From Gilichinskyi gelida (GTDB taxonomy: Bacteria > Acidobacteriota > Thermoanaerobaculia > Gp7-AA8): a stretch of 64,000 nucleotides of DNA. Under the pieces are notes generated by a model. That model had not been told where the DNA came from, searched no databases, and was given only the letters and a program-made list of their open reading frames with translations. Positions 1-8,142 of this stretch are shown here, piece by piece. The first letter of the stretch is position 1; each line of letters begins with the position of its first letter. Position numbers and translations under genes: made by a program. Location: the NCBI GenBank assembly GCA_038040385.1, contig JBBPII010000009.1:175031-239030 (forward strand), written 5' to 3'.

Positions 1-1152
1 TCCGGCCACGGCGACATCTCCACGGCGGTGGAATGCACCAAGCGCGGGGCGTTCGACTTCCTGGAGAAGCCGCTCAATCGCGACAAGCTGCTGCTGTCGG
101 TCCGCAACGCGGTGCGGCAGCAGAAGCTGGAAGAGGAGGTCGACGAGCTGCGCGAGCGCGCCGAGCGCGACTACCAGCTCGTCGGCGACTCCGCCCCTAT
201 GCGCGAGCTCAAGGCGCAGATCGAGCTCGCCGCGCCGACCAAGGCGACGGTGCTCATCCAGGGCGAGTCGGGAACGGGGAAAGAGCTGGTGGCGCGCGAG
301 ATCCACCGCCGCTCCTCGCGTGCGCGCATGCCGTTCGTGCAGGTCAACTGCGCGGCGATCCCCGAGGAGCTGATCGAGTCGGAGCTGTTCGGCCATGAGA
401 AGGGATCGTTCACCGGCGCGGTGCGGAAGCAGACCGGGAAGTTCGTCGCCGCCGACGGCGGGACGATCTTCCTCGACGAGATCGCCGACATGTCGCTGCG
501 CACGCAGGCCAAAGTGCTGCGCGTGCTGCAGGAGGGGGAGGTGGAGCCGGTCGGCTCGGCGACGGTGGTGAAGGTCGACGTGCGGGTGATCGCCGCGACG
601 AACAAGGACCTGACCGAGGAGATCCGCGCCGCGCGCTTTCGCGAGGACCTCTTCTACCGTCTCAACGTGATCCCCGTCCGCACGCCGCCTCTGCGCGAGC
701 GGCGGGAGGACATCCCGCTCCTGGCGCAGCACTTCGCGGCGTTCTTCTCGCAGGAGTACAACAAGCATCCGAAGAAGTTCACCGCTGCGGCGCTCAAGGC
801 TCTGGCCGATTCGTCGTGGCGCGGCAACGTGCGCGAGCTGCGCAACATGATCGAGCGGCTGGTGATCATGGTGCCGTCGGACAACATCGACATCACCGAT
901 CTGCCGGCGGAGTTCTTTCGCGCCGCCGCCGACATCATTAGCACCGCCATGCGCCTCTCGACCCTGCAGGAGTTCAAGGACGAGGCGGAGAAGGCGTTCA
1001 TCCTGGCCAAGCTGCGCGAGAACGGCTGGAACGTGTCGAAGACCGCCGAGGCCATCGACACCCCGCGCTCGAACCTCTACAAGAAGATCGAGCAGTACAA
1101 CATCAAACGCGAGACTGGGGGCGCGGTAGCGGTCGATGTCGCCCCGGAGTAG
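1..1152 (+). CDS. sigma-54-dependent NtrC-family response regulator (5' end outside window)
   Basis: Bacterial enhancer-binding protein that would use ATP hydrolysis to open promoters bound by sigma-54 RNA polymerase. The reading frame is open from base 1, so the start lies outside the window. The first residues (SGHGDISTAVECTKRGAFDFLEKPL) are the end of a receiver domain, with the FDFLEKP stretch typical of the group. A central AAA+ domain follows: Walker A GESGTGKE near base 262, a GSFTGA loop near 405 (the usual GAFTGA with Ser for Ala) and a Walker B segment IFLDEIADM near 470. The C-terminus has a Fis-type helix-turn-helix (WNVSKTAEAIDTPRSNLYKK). The partner histidine kinase is not in view. 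The last 17 bases overlap murI, which suggests co-transcription. Confidence 0.95.
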   Translation, partial: SGHGDISTAVECTKRGAFDFLEKPLNRDKLLLSVRNAVRQQKLEEEVDELRERAERDYQLVGDSAPMRELKAQIELAAPTKATVLIQGESGTGKELVAREIHRRSSRARMPFVQVNCAAIPEELIESELFGHEKGSFTGAVRKQTGKFVAADGGTIFLDEIADMSLRTQAKVLRVLQEGEVEPVGSATVVKVDVRVIAATNKDLTEEIRAARFREDLFYRLNVIPVRTPPLRERREDIPLLAQHFAAFFSQEYNKHPKKFTAAALKALADSSWRGNVRELRNMIERLVIMVPSDNIDITDLPAEFFRAAADIISTAMRLSTLQEFKDEAEKAFILAKLRENGWNVSKTAEAIDTPRSNLYKKIEQYNIKRETGGAVAVDVAPE

Positions 1153-1921
1153 CTCGCCCATCGGTATTTTCGATTCCGGCGTCGGCGGACTGACCGTCTT
1201 CCGCGAGATCGCCCGCGCCCTGCCGCATGAGTCGCTCATCTACCTCGGTGACTCCGCGCGCGTGCCGTACGGGACGAAGTCGCCGGAGACCGTCACGCGA
1301 TACGCGCTGCAGGCGGCGGCGCATCTGCTCGACCGCGGCATCGGGATGCTGGTCGTGGCGTGCAACACGGCGACGGCAGCGGCGCTACCATCTTTGGTAG
1401 CGACGCTACCAATCCCCGTGATCGGCGTGGTCGAGCCGGGCGCGCGCGCCGCGGTCGAGCGCACCCGCGGGCGCGTCGGCGTCATCGCCACCGAGGGGAC
1501 GGTGAAGTCGCACGCGTACACCAAGGCCATCCACGCCATCGATCCCAAGATCGAGGTGATCGAGTCGCCCGCGCCGCTCTTCGTCCCGCTGGCGGAGGAG
1601 GGGTGGGCCAACACGCACGTGGCGCGCGAAGTGGCGGAGATCTACCTCGAGCCGCTGATTGACGCCGGCATCGACACGCTGGTCCTCGGATGCACGCACT
1701 ACCCGATCCTGCGCGGTACGATCCAGAAGGTGGTGGGGGAGGTGGCCATCGTCGACAGCGCGGAAACCACCGCCCGCACCGTCGCCGCCGCCCGCCCTCC
1801 CGCTCCAGACAGCGAGCCGGAGTACATGTTCCTGGTCACCGACGCGGAGGAGCGCTTCCGCCGCATCGCCAGCGAGTTCCTGGAGCGGGAGATCGAGCGG
1901 CTGGAGCTGGTGACGCTCTAG
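1136..1921 (+). CDS. murI: glutamate racemase
   Basis: Converts L-glutamate to D-glutamate for peptidoglycan synthesis in the cytoplasm. The 261-residue protein shows the family hallmarks: IGIFDSGVGGLTV at the N-terminus, the first catalytic cysteine in VVACNTATAAAL and the second in VLGCTHYPIL. Length is normal. The start overlaps the upstream regulator gene by 17 bases. An unusual A/T-richer palindromic stretch (1384-1412) sits in frame right after the first catalytic cysteine region and encodes LPSLVATLP. The stop codon shares the CTAG palindrome at 1918-1921 with the convergent hydrolase gene. Confidence 0.96.
   Translation: MSPRSSSPIGIFDSGVGGLTVFREIARALPHESLIYLGDSARVPYGTKSPETVTRYALQAAAHLLDRGIGMLVVACNTATAAALPSLVATLPIPVIGVVEPGARAAVERTRGRVGVIATEGTVKSHAYTKAIHAIDPKIEVIESPAPLFVPLAEEGWANTHVAREVAEIYLEPLIDAGIDTLVLGCTHYPILRGTIQKVVGEVAIVDSAETTARTVAAARPPAPDSEPEYMFLVTDAEERFRRIASEFLEREIERLELVTL
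1384..1412. repeat. micro-palindrome inside murI
   Basis: GCTACCA-TCTT-TGGTAGC overlaps TTGGTAGC-GAC-GCTACCAA, giving two alternative hairpins within 29 bases. The composition contrasts with the surrounding GC-rich gene, and the frame stays open through it. Confidence 0.6.
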
Positions 1922-3459
1922 TTCATTCGCTTCGCTTCTTTCTCCTTGTCGTCCTGCGCCACGTCATACGCGTTGATGAACGACACGAGGAAGCCCACGA
2001 AGACATTGTTGAAGATGTCGCTATGCGCGCTGATCACGCCCTTGTCCGTGGAGATCACGAAGTAAGGTGAGTACGCGTCCCACGGCCCACGCCGCTCGCG
2101 CGCCGGAGTCTTGTTCAACTTGTACTGGTCGAAGTCTTTCAGGTCGTTCAGCTTCAGGCCGGACCTGGAGATGAGACCTGCGTAGTTCTTGAAAGGGCAG
2201 TCGCAGTCCGGCGCTGTCACGTCGCTGGGGTTGTAGTCGGCCTGTTTCAGTACCGGGTGGCTGAGCGCATGCGTGGTGTGCGGGTTGTAGTGGCCCATGC
2301 CGCGCCACTCGCGGGTCTTGAAAAACATGTCCCAGCGGAGGGTGACGAGGAACTGCAGGAACCGGAAGGCCGGAAAGAGTTTGCCGACCGCGCTGTCGGC
2401 CTTGGACGCGACCGTCATGAGCACCGGCATCTGCGGGCCGTCGGGCTCCGCGTCCGTGCTGGGATGATCGTTGTAGAGGACCTGTTTGTCGTACGCCATC
2501 CGCGCCTTCTTCAGCTCGTCCCGCGAGGCATTCTTGAACTTGTCGTCCGGCAGGTCATTGTCGAACGGCTGCCACTCGATGGCTTCGATGGCGGGGTTGA
2601 CCAGGACCACGAGATCGCCGATGTCCGCGCGCCGGGCCTTGCGCTGTTCCGGTTTCAAGTTCGCCGCGGCTTCGCGATCCTGGCGGGCGCGGACGATGCG
2701 GTAGTCTTGCAGCGTCCCCAACTCCTCGATGTCGAAGATGTTTCCGGTCAGTTGGCCCTTCATTGCCTCATAGAGGAATGCTCCGCCGAGACTGTGCCCC
2801 ACCGACACCATGATCAGGTCGTCGTTCTGGCGCCAGATGTCGTCGAGCTCGAACATGATCTCTTTTCCCGCCGTGCGGCCGATGCGCTGCGCGACATGCT
2901 TTCGGGTCGGAAGGGTGAATGCGTTCAGATAGGGAAGGACCAGCGATTCGCCGCGCCAACCGATGTAGACGCCGACCACGTTCTCGTCTTTCAGCTCCGG
3001 GTTCGCCGCAACCCGGGCCAAATGCAACTGGTCGAGGACGCGCCGGAAGCAGCAGAGGTCACGATCGCAGGTGCGAGGGCCGTGATGCCAGCCGTGGATG
3101 AAGACGACCAGGACGCCGCCGGGCTTGGTCTGGCGCCGCACCATCTCCAGGACCTGATCTTTCTGAGAAGGATTGATGTTGCCGTCATCGCTGACCTCGA
3201 TGACGCCGAGGGTGAAGTTCTCGAAGGTCTCGATCGAGCGGTGCTCCATCGTGATCTGCAGAAGCTTTTTCTTCGCATCGTCGCCGGCGAAGGCGTCGAG
3301 GTTGAAAAGGCGCTTCGGCACGTGTTTGGCGGGTATGGGCGGAACCGCGTTCGGGTCGGCTTCGGTGATGTAGTAGGCCGCTTCCGTTCCGCGGAGTTGG
3401 AAACGGCTGGTGCAAGCGGCAGCAGTCAAAGCGAGCACGACGACGAGCAAACGCTTCAT
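1918..3459 (-). CDS. lipoprotein with alpha/beta-hydrolase fold
   Basis: A 513-residue protein with a lipoprotein signal peptide (lipobox LTAAAC, Cys at about residue 16), so probably anchored in a membrane outside the cytoplasm. A strand-turn motif VVFIHGWHHG (near residue 120) and a nucleophile-elbow motif GHSLGGAF (near residue 220) mark an alpha/beta hydrolase, lipase or esterase type. The substrate cannot be inferred. The start is supported by a purine-rich Shine-Dalgarno (GGAGGGAGGAACTCC before ATG). The gene converges on murI with overlapping stop codons. Shorter lipases are common; the long C-terminal part has no motif I recognise. Confidence 0.75.
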   Translation of the reverse strand: MKRLLVVVLALTAAACTSRFQLRGTEAAYYITEADPNAVPPIPAKHVPKRLFNLDAFAGDDAKKKLLQITMEHRSIETFENFTLGVIEVSDDGNINPSQKDQVLEMVRRQTKPGGVLVVFIHGWHHGPRTCDRDLCCFRRVLDQLHLARVAANPELKDENVVGVYIGWRGESLVLPYLNAFTLPTRKHVAQRIGRTAGKEIMFELDDIWRQNDDLIMVSVGHSLGGAFLYEAMKGQLTGNIFDIEELGTLQDYRIVRARQDREAAANLKPEQRKARRADIGDLVVLVNPAIEAIEWQPFDNDLPDDKFKNASRDELKKARMAYDKQVLYNDHPSTDAEPDGPQMPVLMTVASKADSAVGKLFPAFRFLQFLVTLRWDMFFKTREWRGMGHYNPHTTHALSHPVLKQADYNPSDVTAPDCDCPFKNYAGLISRSGLKLNDLKDFDQYKLNKTPARERRGPWDAYSPYFVISTDKGVISAHSDIFNNVFVGFLVSFINAYDVAQDDKEKEAKRMN

Positions 3460-3521
3460 GGAGTTCCTCCCTCCTTAGGAGTGACCGAGAGGAGTCTTCC
3501 CTTACCCTGGAATCGATTCGG

Positions 3522-3549
3522 TTGACCGATGATTCAAGATGACTATAGT
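3522..3549 (+). promoter_or_regulatory. promoter of the toxin-antitoxin operon
   Basis: TTGACC (3522-3527), a 16-base spacer and TATAGT (3544-3549) form the best sigma-70-like promoter in the window. The -10 box ends 9 bases before ATG 3559, so the transcript would begin at or next to the start codon. Confidence 0.6.
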
Positions 3550-3558
3550 GGTATGACC

Positions 3559-3786
3559 ATGGACAAAACGAGGGAGATAGCAGCAGGCGAGTTCAAGACG
3601 CACTGCCTCGCGCTGCTCGATGAGGTCGCAGAAACCGGCCGGGAGATCATCGTCACCAAGCGGGGGAAGCCGGTGGCGAAAGTCACGCCGATCGAGCCGC
3701 CGAAGTCGCTCAAGGGGAGCGTGAAAGTCATCGGCGACATCATCAACATCATTGATCCCGACGAGTGGGAGATCAATCGGGATTGA
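3559..3786 (+). CDS. Phd/YefM-family antitoxin
   Basis: Small DNA-binding antitoxin, partner of the adjacent PIN-domain toxin. The sequence has the family's N-terminal pattern (EIAAGEFKTHCLALLDEV, then IIVTKRGKPVAKVTPI) and an acidic C-terminal tail that would wrap the toxin. Start candidates are ATG 3529, 3553 and 3559. I prefer 3559 (75 aa) because the promoter -10 box ends at 3549; 3529 would lie inside the promoter. The toxin gene overlaps the stop codon. Antitoxins of this family normally repress their own promoter, and the compact promoter fits that. Confidence 0.88.
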   Translation: MDKTREIAAGEFKTHCLALLDEVAETGREIIVTKRGKPVAKVTPIEPPKSLKGSVKVIGDIINIIDPDEWEINRD

Positions 3787-4169
3787 TCGTTCTCGACACT
3801 CACGCCTGGATCTGGTGGTGGTCGGAGGAACCAGACGCGCTTTCCGCGGCTGCTATGCGCGCGATAGAAACCGCTGACGAAATCGGCATTTCAACGCTCT
3901 GCTGCTACGAAGTCGCGTTGGCGGAGCGAAGGCAGCGCGTCATTCTGGATCGCGATATCCGTGCTTGGATTGCGAGCGCAGTCAGTGATGAGCGAGTGCG
4001 GATCCTGCCGCCGACGGTCGAGATCGCGACACAGGCGGCGGCTCTGGCGTGGGAGCACTGGGATCCCTTCGATCGCGTCATCGTCGCCACCGCGATCGTC
4101 CACCGCGCGCCCCTCGTCACCAAAGACGAACGCATCCGCCGGTTCCAAGGCGTCGCCACCATCTGGTAG
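3783..4169 (+). CDS. vapC: PIN-domain ribonuclease toxin, VapC type
   Basis: Toxin of a type II toxin-antitoxin pair. PIN domains cleave RNA using acidic residues that bind Mg2+ or Mn2+. Visible here: the first Asp in LIVLDTHAWIWWW, a Glu in STLCCYEVALAE, and the C-terminal acidic cluster in EHWDPFDRVIVATA. I place the start at TTG 3783, which overlaps the antitoxin stop (TTGA) and leaves the canonical PIN N-terminus (128 aa). An ATG at 3765 would add six residues inside the antitoxin gene. The stop is immediately followed by the stop of the convergent M14 peptidase gene. The exact RNA target is unknown. Confidence 0.88.
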   Translation: MIVLDTHAWIWWWSEEPDALSAAAMRAIETADEIGISTLCCYEVALAERRQRVILDRDIRAWIASAVSDERVRILPPTVEIATQAAALAWEHWDPFDRVIVATAIVHRAPLVTKDERIRRFQGVATIW

Positions 4170-6452
4170 CTACCGCCACCAGATCGCGTCGAACACCATG
4201 GGGAACGTGGCGTGCGTCTGCCCGCGGTTCTGCGGCTTGAATCCGAAGAGCACGATGCGCCCTTTGCCGTAGGTCATGGCCACCGCGGCGGCCTTGCGCG
4301 TCAACCTCTCCTCGCCGTTGATCCAGCCGGAGAGGAGGACGTCTTGCGCGTCGTCGGGGTACGTCGCCAGCACCCAGCGCTGCATCTCGTTGCCGGGCGA
4401 TGTGGTTTCGAAGGCGATGGCGCGGTCGACGAAGATCGCCGTCTCCGCCGGCATGTTCGCCGTCACCGGATGACCAGTGTTGATCTTCACCCGGAGCAGC
4501 GAGCCGGGGACGGAGAAGTCCGCCGCCGGCACTCGACCCAGCGCGTTGCGCACCGGGACGTTGAAGTTCTCGATGACGTAGTCGCACGAGGAGCTGAAGG
4601 CGATGAGCGTGCCGCCGTTCTCCACGAACGACTTGAGCACCGCGGCGCCTTCTTTCTCCAGCGCGCCGCGATAGTCCGGCGGCAGCTCTTCGTCATACCG
4701 CATCGCCCCCTCCTCGGTGCGGCGGCGGCCGGTGGCGATGGTCTCTTTGTCGATGTCGGGAAGGATGAAGACGTCCGTGTTGGCGAGGGCGCCCTTCACG
4801 TCCTTCGGGTGGAGCGACTTCGGCGCGAAGCCGTACTGGTCGAGCACCCACCGCGTCCACCCCTCGTCCATCGACCCGCCCCACGGGTTGTACAGCGCCA
4901 CGCGCGGCTTCTTGTCGTTGGCGTGTTTGGCGATCACGGCCTTGGTCTCGGGGGTGATCGAAGTGACCGGGCGGCCGGGAGCGGCCGCCGCTACACGCTC
5001 CACCGTCACCCCCATCGCCAATGGCAGCGTCCACGTCGCGACGTCGTACGGTCGCAGGATCTCTTTTCCGGCCTGCAGGCGGATCTCCGGGTAGCGCTGC
5101 GGCTCGAGCATCTCCACCAGGAACTTCGAGTACGGCTGCGCCATCGGGATCCAGTAGTCGCCGTTGCCGTCCTGTTGGATCTCCACGCCGTGCTCGAGGA
5201 GCAACGCCGCCAGGAACTGCGCTGTCGGCCAGTCGCGCTGCTGCTTCGGGATGCGGTACGACGCGTTCGCCCCGAACGCCACCGCCGCGCGCGAGCGGGT
5301 GGCGATGTCGCGCAGCAGGTCCTCGCGGCGGTCGGCGGCGATCTCCAGCAGCGCATCGGAGGCGATCCGCTCGTAGTCGATGATGTCGCGCATCCGCCAT
5401 GTGCCGCCCGGCCACGGGTTCGGATGGTTGACGGTCGGCTTGTAGTCGATGAGCCCCTTCGAGCCGCCCTGCAGCTCGCTCGGCGCGACATCGATCGGCG
5501 AGGCGATGCGCGCCGACGCCGTCTCCAGCAGTAGGCCGGTGATGTTCTTCCACCAACCGGTGTTGCGCGTGCCGCCCAGCCAGTAGGCGTCGAAGGAGTA
5601 GCCGTAGATCAGCCCTGACTTCTTCTGCTGCTCGAGGCGGAACGCCATGTTGGTGCCGATCAGGTTCGCCTCGCGCCAGATCAGCGGATGGACGTCGGGA
5701 TCGACCGGATCGGAGAACGGCGGGATGAACATCCGCGGCCCGTTCGATCCCATCTGGTGCTCATCGACGAACACCTGCGGGTACCACTGGTGATAGATCG
5801 CGCGGCTCATGTTGCGCGTCTCGATCTGGGTGAGCATGAACCAGTCGCGGTTGTTGTCGTGGCCGGTGTAGTGGTGGTACAGCCACGGCAGGCGGCCCCC
5901 CTCGTACTTCGTGCCGACGTACTTGCGGTAGTAGTCGGTGATCATGGTCTGCCCGTCCGGGTTGAGCGACGGGACGAGCAGCAGCACCACTTCATCGAGG
6001 CGGCGCTTGGTCTCCGCGTCATCGGCGCGCGCCAGGTCGTACGCCCACTCCATGGCCATCTGGCTCGAAGCGATCTCGCTCGAGTGGATGTTGCAGGTGA
6101 CGAGGACGACGGCCTTGCCGCTGCGCGCCAGCTCGTCGACCTGCGCGTCGGTGAGGCCGCGCGGGTCGGCGAGCTTCTTGGCCGTCTCCTTGATGCGGTC
6201 GAGGCTCTTGATGTTCGCTTCGGAGGAGATGATGGCCATGAGCATGTCCTCGCCGAGGGTGGTCTTGCCGAGCGACTGCACCTTCACCCGCGCCGAGCCC
6301 GCCTCCAGCGCCCGGAAATACGACGCGATCTGCTTGTAGTCGGCGAGGACGCGGTCCGCGCCGACGTTGATGCCGAGGAACTGCGAAGGCGATTGGATGG
6401 CGGCGTGCGCGCTGAAGGCGACGAACACAAGGAGGATCAACGTGCGTTTCAT
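4170..6452 (-). CDS. secreted M14-family zinc carboxypeptidase
   Basis: A 760-residue exported metallopeptidase. The signal peptide is clear (MKRTLILLVFVAFSAHA). The zinc-binding pair appears in NIHSSEIASSQ (HxxE) and a later His in FVDEHQMGSNGPR; SLNPDG and the HDNNRDWF segment are typical of the large M14 enzymes of this group. The C-terminal third (around GGTLIAFSSSCDYVIE) resembles the amidotransferase-like accessory domain often attached to them. It would trim peptides outside the cytoplasm. A TACAAT box lies 8 bases before the ATG, with a heptamer hairpin just beyond. Confidence 0.9.
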   Translation of the reverse strand: MKRTLILLVFVAFSAHAAIQSPSQFLGINVGADRVLADYKQIASYFRALEAGSARVKVQSLGKTTLGEDMLMAIISSEANIKSLDRIKETAKKLADPRGLTDAQVDELARSGKAVVLVTCNIHSSEIASSQMAMEWAYDLARADDAETKRRLDEVVLLLVPSLNPDGQTMITDYYRKYVGTKYEGGRLPWLYHHYTGHDNNRDWFMLTQIETRNMSRAIYHQWYPQVFVDEHQMGSNGPRMFIPPFSDPVDPDVHPLIWREANLIGTNMAFRLEQQKKSGLIYGYSFDAYWLGGTRNTGWWKNITGLLLETASARIASPIDVAPSELQGGSKGLIDYKPTVNHPNPWPGGTWRMRDIIDYERIASDALLEIAADRREDLLRDIATRSRAAVAFGANASYRIPKQQRDWPTAQFLAALLLEHGVEIQQDGNGDYWIPMAQPYSKFLVEMLEPQRYPEIRLQAGKEILRPYDVATWTLPLAMGVTVERVAAAAPGRPVTSITPETKAVIAKHANDKKPRVALYNPWGGSMDEGWTRWVLDQYGFAPKSLHPKDVKGALANTDVFILPDIDKETIATGRRRTEEGAMRYDEELPPDYRGALEKEGAAVLKSFVENGGTLIAFSSSCDYVIENFNVPVRNALGRVPAADFSVPGSLLRVKINTGHPVTANMPAETAIFVDRAIAFETTSPGNEMQRWVLATYPDDAQDVLLSGWINGEERLTRKAAAVAMTYGKGRIVLFGFKPQNRGQTHATFPMVFDAIWWR

Positions 6453-6468
6453 GGCGGCGGATTGTATA

Positions 6469-6528
6469 AGCTCGCAGCTAGCGGCTCGCAGTTCGCAGCG
6501 GTTTTTCGCGAGCCGCTAGCTGCTAGCC
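6469..6528. repeat. heptamer-array hairpin between divergent genes
   Basis: Four 7-base units (AGCTCGC, AGCTAGC, GGCTCGC, AGTTCGC) are followed after a short T-rich loop by inverted units (GCGAGCC, GCTAGCT, GCTAGCC). The array fills the gap between the M14 peptidase and 5'-nucleotidase starts. Confidence 0.7.
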
Positions 6529-6540
6529 TTGTGAGCCATC

Positions 6541-8142
6541 ATGCGAATCCGACAATCAGCGATCTCCGTCCTTCTCGCCCTCTCGCTGGCCGCGCCGGCG
6601 CTCGCTGCGGACGGGCACTTCAAGATCCTGCAGATCAACGACGTCTACAAGATCGAAGGACTGGAGAACGGCACGGTGGGCGGGCTGGCGCGCGTGCGCA
6701 CCATCCGCAAACAGCTCGAGAGCGACGGCACGCCGGTGCTGCTGATGCACGCCGGCGATGCGCTCTTTCCGTCGGTGATGAGCAAGTACCTCGCCGCGCA
6801 GCCCATCCTGCGAGTGATGAATGTGCTCGACGGCGACGCCGCGGCGTTCGATCCGAACATGTTCGTCACCCTCGGCAATCACGAGCTGGAGAACCCCGAC
6901 GCCATCTACACCCTCGGCCGGCTCGCGCAGTCCGATTTCCGCTGGGTGACTTCGAACGTCTTCTACTGCCACGGCGGCAATTGCGAGGAGACGTTCGCCA
7001 AGCGCGTGCCGACCATGCACGACACGTTGGTGATCAACGCGGGCGGCGTGCGGGTGGGGATCTTCGGGCTGACCACCGACAGCGGCAAGGCCGATTACTT
7101 CCGCATCGATTTCAACGACGAGAAGTCCCGCTTCGCCGCGGCGCGCAAGGCCATCGACTCGTTGAAGAAGCGCGGCGCGCGGGTCATCATCGGTCTCACG
7201 CATGAGGACTTCGACGACGACGTGGTGCTCGCGCAGCAGTTCCCCGAAATCACCCTGATCGTCGGCGGCCACGATCATCTGTACGGACGGCGCAAGGTCG
7301 GCTCGACGCTCATCACCAAGGCTGATGCCGACGCGAAGAGCGTCATCGTGTGGGACGTCCGCGTTCCGGCGAAGGGAAAGCCCATCGTCACCGCCGATCG
7401 GATGATGGTCGACACCACGGTCGCCAACGACCCGATGGTGGCGAACGAGGTCGCCATGTGGCAGGCCGCGCTGGTGAAGAAGCTCGGACCGAACGACACC
7501 ATCGGTCAGACCACGAATCTGCTCGAGGGGCTGGAGCCCGCGGTGCGCGGGCGGGAGACGGCGCTCGGCAACTTCCTGGCCGACGTGGCGCGCGACTTCA
7601 TGCAGGCGGACATCGGCCTGATGAACGGCGGCGGCATCCGCATCAACGACAACATTCCCCCCGGCCCGGTGCGGAAGTACGACATGGAAGGGATCTTCTA
7701 CTACGCGAACCTGCTGGTGGACTTCAACCTCACCGGCGCGCAGCTTCTGGACATCCTTCGCAGCTCCGTGGCGCGCGTCGACGTCGGCGACGGGCGCTTC
7801 CTGCAGGTCTCGGGCATTCGTTTCAAATACCGTGCGGGAGGAGTGATCAATCCCGAGGATGTGCAGGTTCAGCGACGGGGCGAGAGCGACTTTCGTCCGC
7901 TCGACCTCGCCGGGACGTATCACGTCGGCACCATCCAGTACATCTACGACCGCGGCTCCGAGGATGGCTACCCGCTGTTCGATCCGAAGAATCCGGACAG
8001 GCCGAAGCTGCTCCGCAACCGCACTGCGCCCGACTACGCCGCGAAGTACGACTACCGCGCAGCGACCGAGCAAACCATCCGCGCCCTGCCGGACAAGACC
8101 ATCACCACGGCGATCGAAGGGCGCATCGTGCGCGTGGAGTGA
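6541..8142 (+). CDS. secreted 5'-nucleotidase-like metallophosphatase
   Basis: A 533-residue protein of the UshA/5'-nucleotidase family, exported through an N-terminal signal peptide (LLALSLAAPALAA). The N-terminal calcineurin-like metal site is visible as HAGDAL, LGNHELEN and VGGHDHLYG. The first metal motif, usually DxHG, reads INDVYKI here, a variant I have seen in this subfamily. The C-terminal nucleotide-binding domain contains LMNGGGIR. It probably releases phosphate from nucleotides or related esters in the periplasm. The next gene starts within its stop codon (TGATG), so the two are translationally coupled. Confidence 0.9.
   Translation: MRIRQSAISVLLALSLAAPALAADGHFKILQINDVYKIEGLENGTVGGLARVRTIRKQLESDGTPVLLMHAGDALFPSVMSKYLAAQPILRVMNVLDGDAAAFDPNMFVTLGNHELENPDAIYTLGRLAQSDFRWVTSNVFYCHGGNCEETFAKRVPTMHDTLVINAGGVRVGIFGLTTDSGKADYFRIDFNDEKSRFAAARKAIDSLKKRGARVIIGLTHEDFDDDVVLAQQFPEITLIVGGHDHLYGRRKVGSTLITKADADAKSVIVWDVRVPAKGKPIVTADRMMVDTTVANDPMVANEVAMWQAALVKKLGPNDTIGQTTNLLEGLEPAVRGRETALGNFLADVARDFMQADIGLMNGGGIRINDNIPPGPVRKYDMEGIFYYANLLVDFNLTGAQLLDILRSSVARVDVGDGRFLQVSGIRFKYRAGGVINPEDVQVQRRGESDFRPLDLAGTYHVGTIQYIYDRGSEDGYPLFDPKNPDRPKLLRNRTAPDYAAKYDYRAATEQTIRALPDKTITTAIEGRIVRVE

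Noticed and set aside
2257..3525. Long open frame antisense to the lipoprotein hydrolase gene
   Set aside because: Biased Arg/Val/Asp composition typical of the opposite strand of a high-GC gene; the hydrolase has a lipobox, SD and motifs. Similar antisense frames elsewhere were dropped for the same reason.
3765..3782. ATG 3765 as the VapC start
   Set aside because: Adds six residues not seen in PIN toxins and overlaps the antitoxin gene further; TTG 3783 overlaps the stop and gives the canonical N-terminus.
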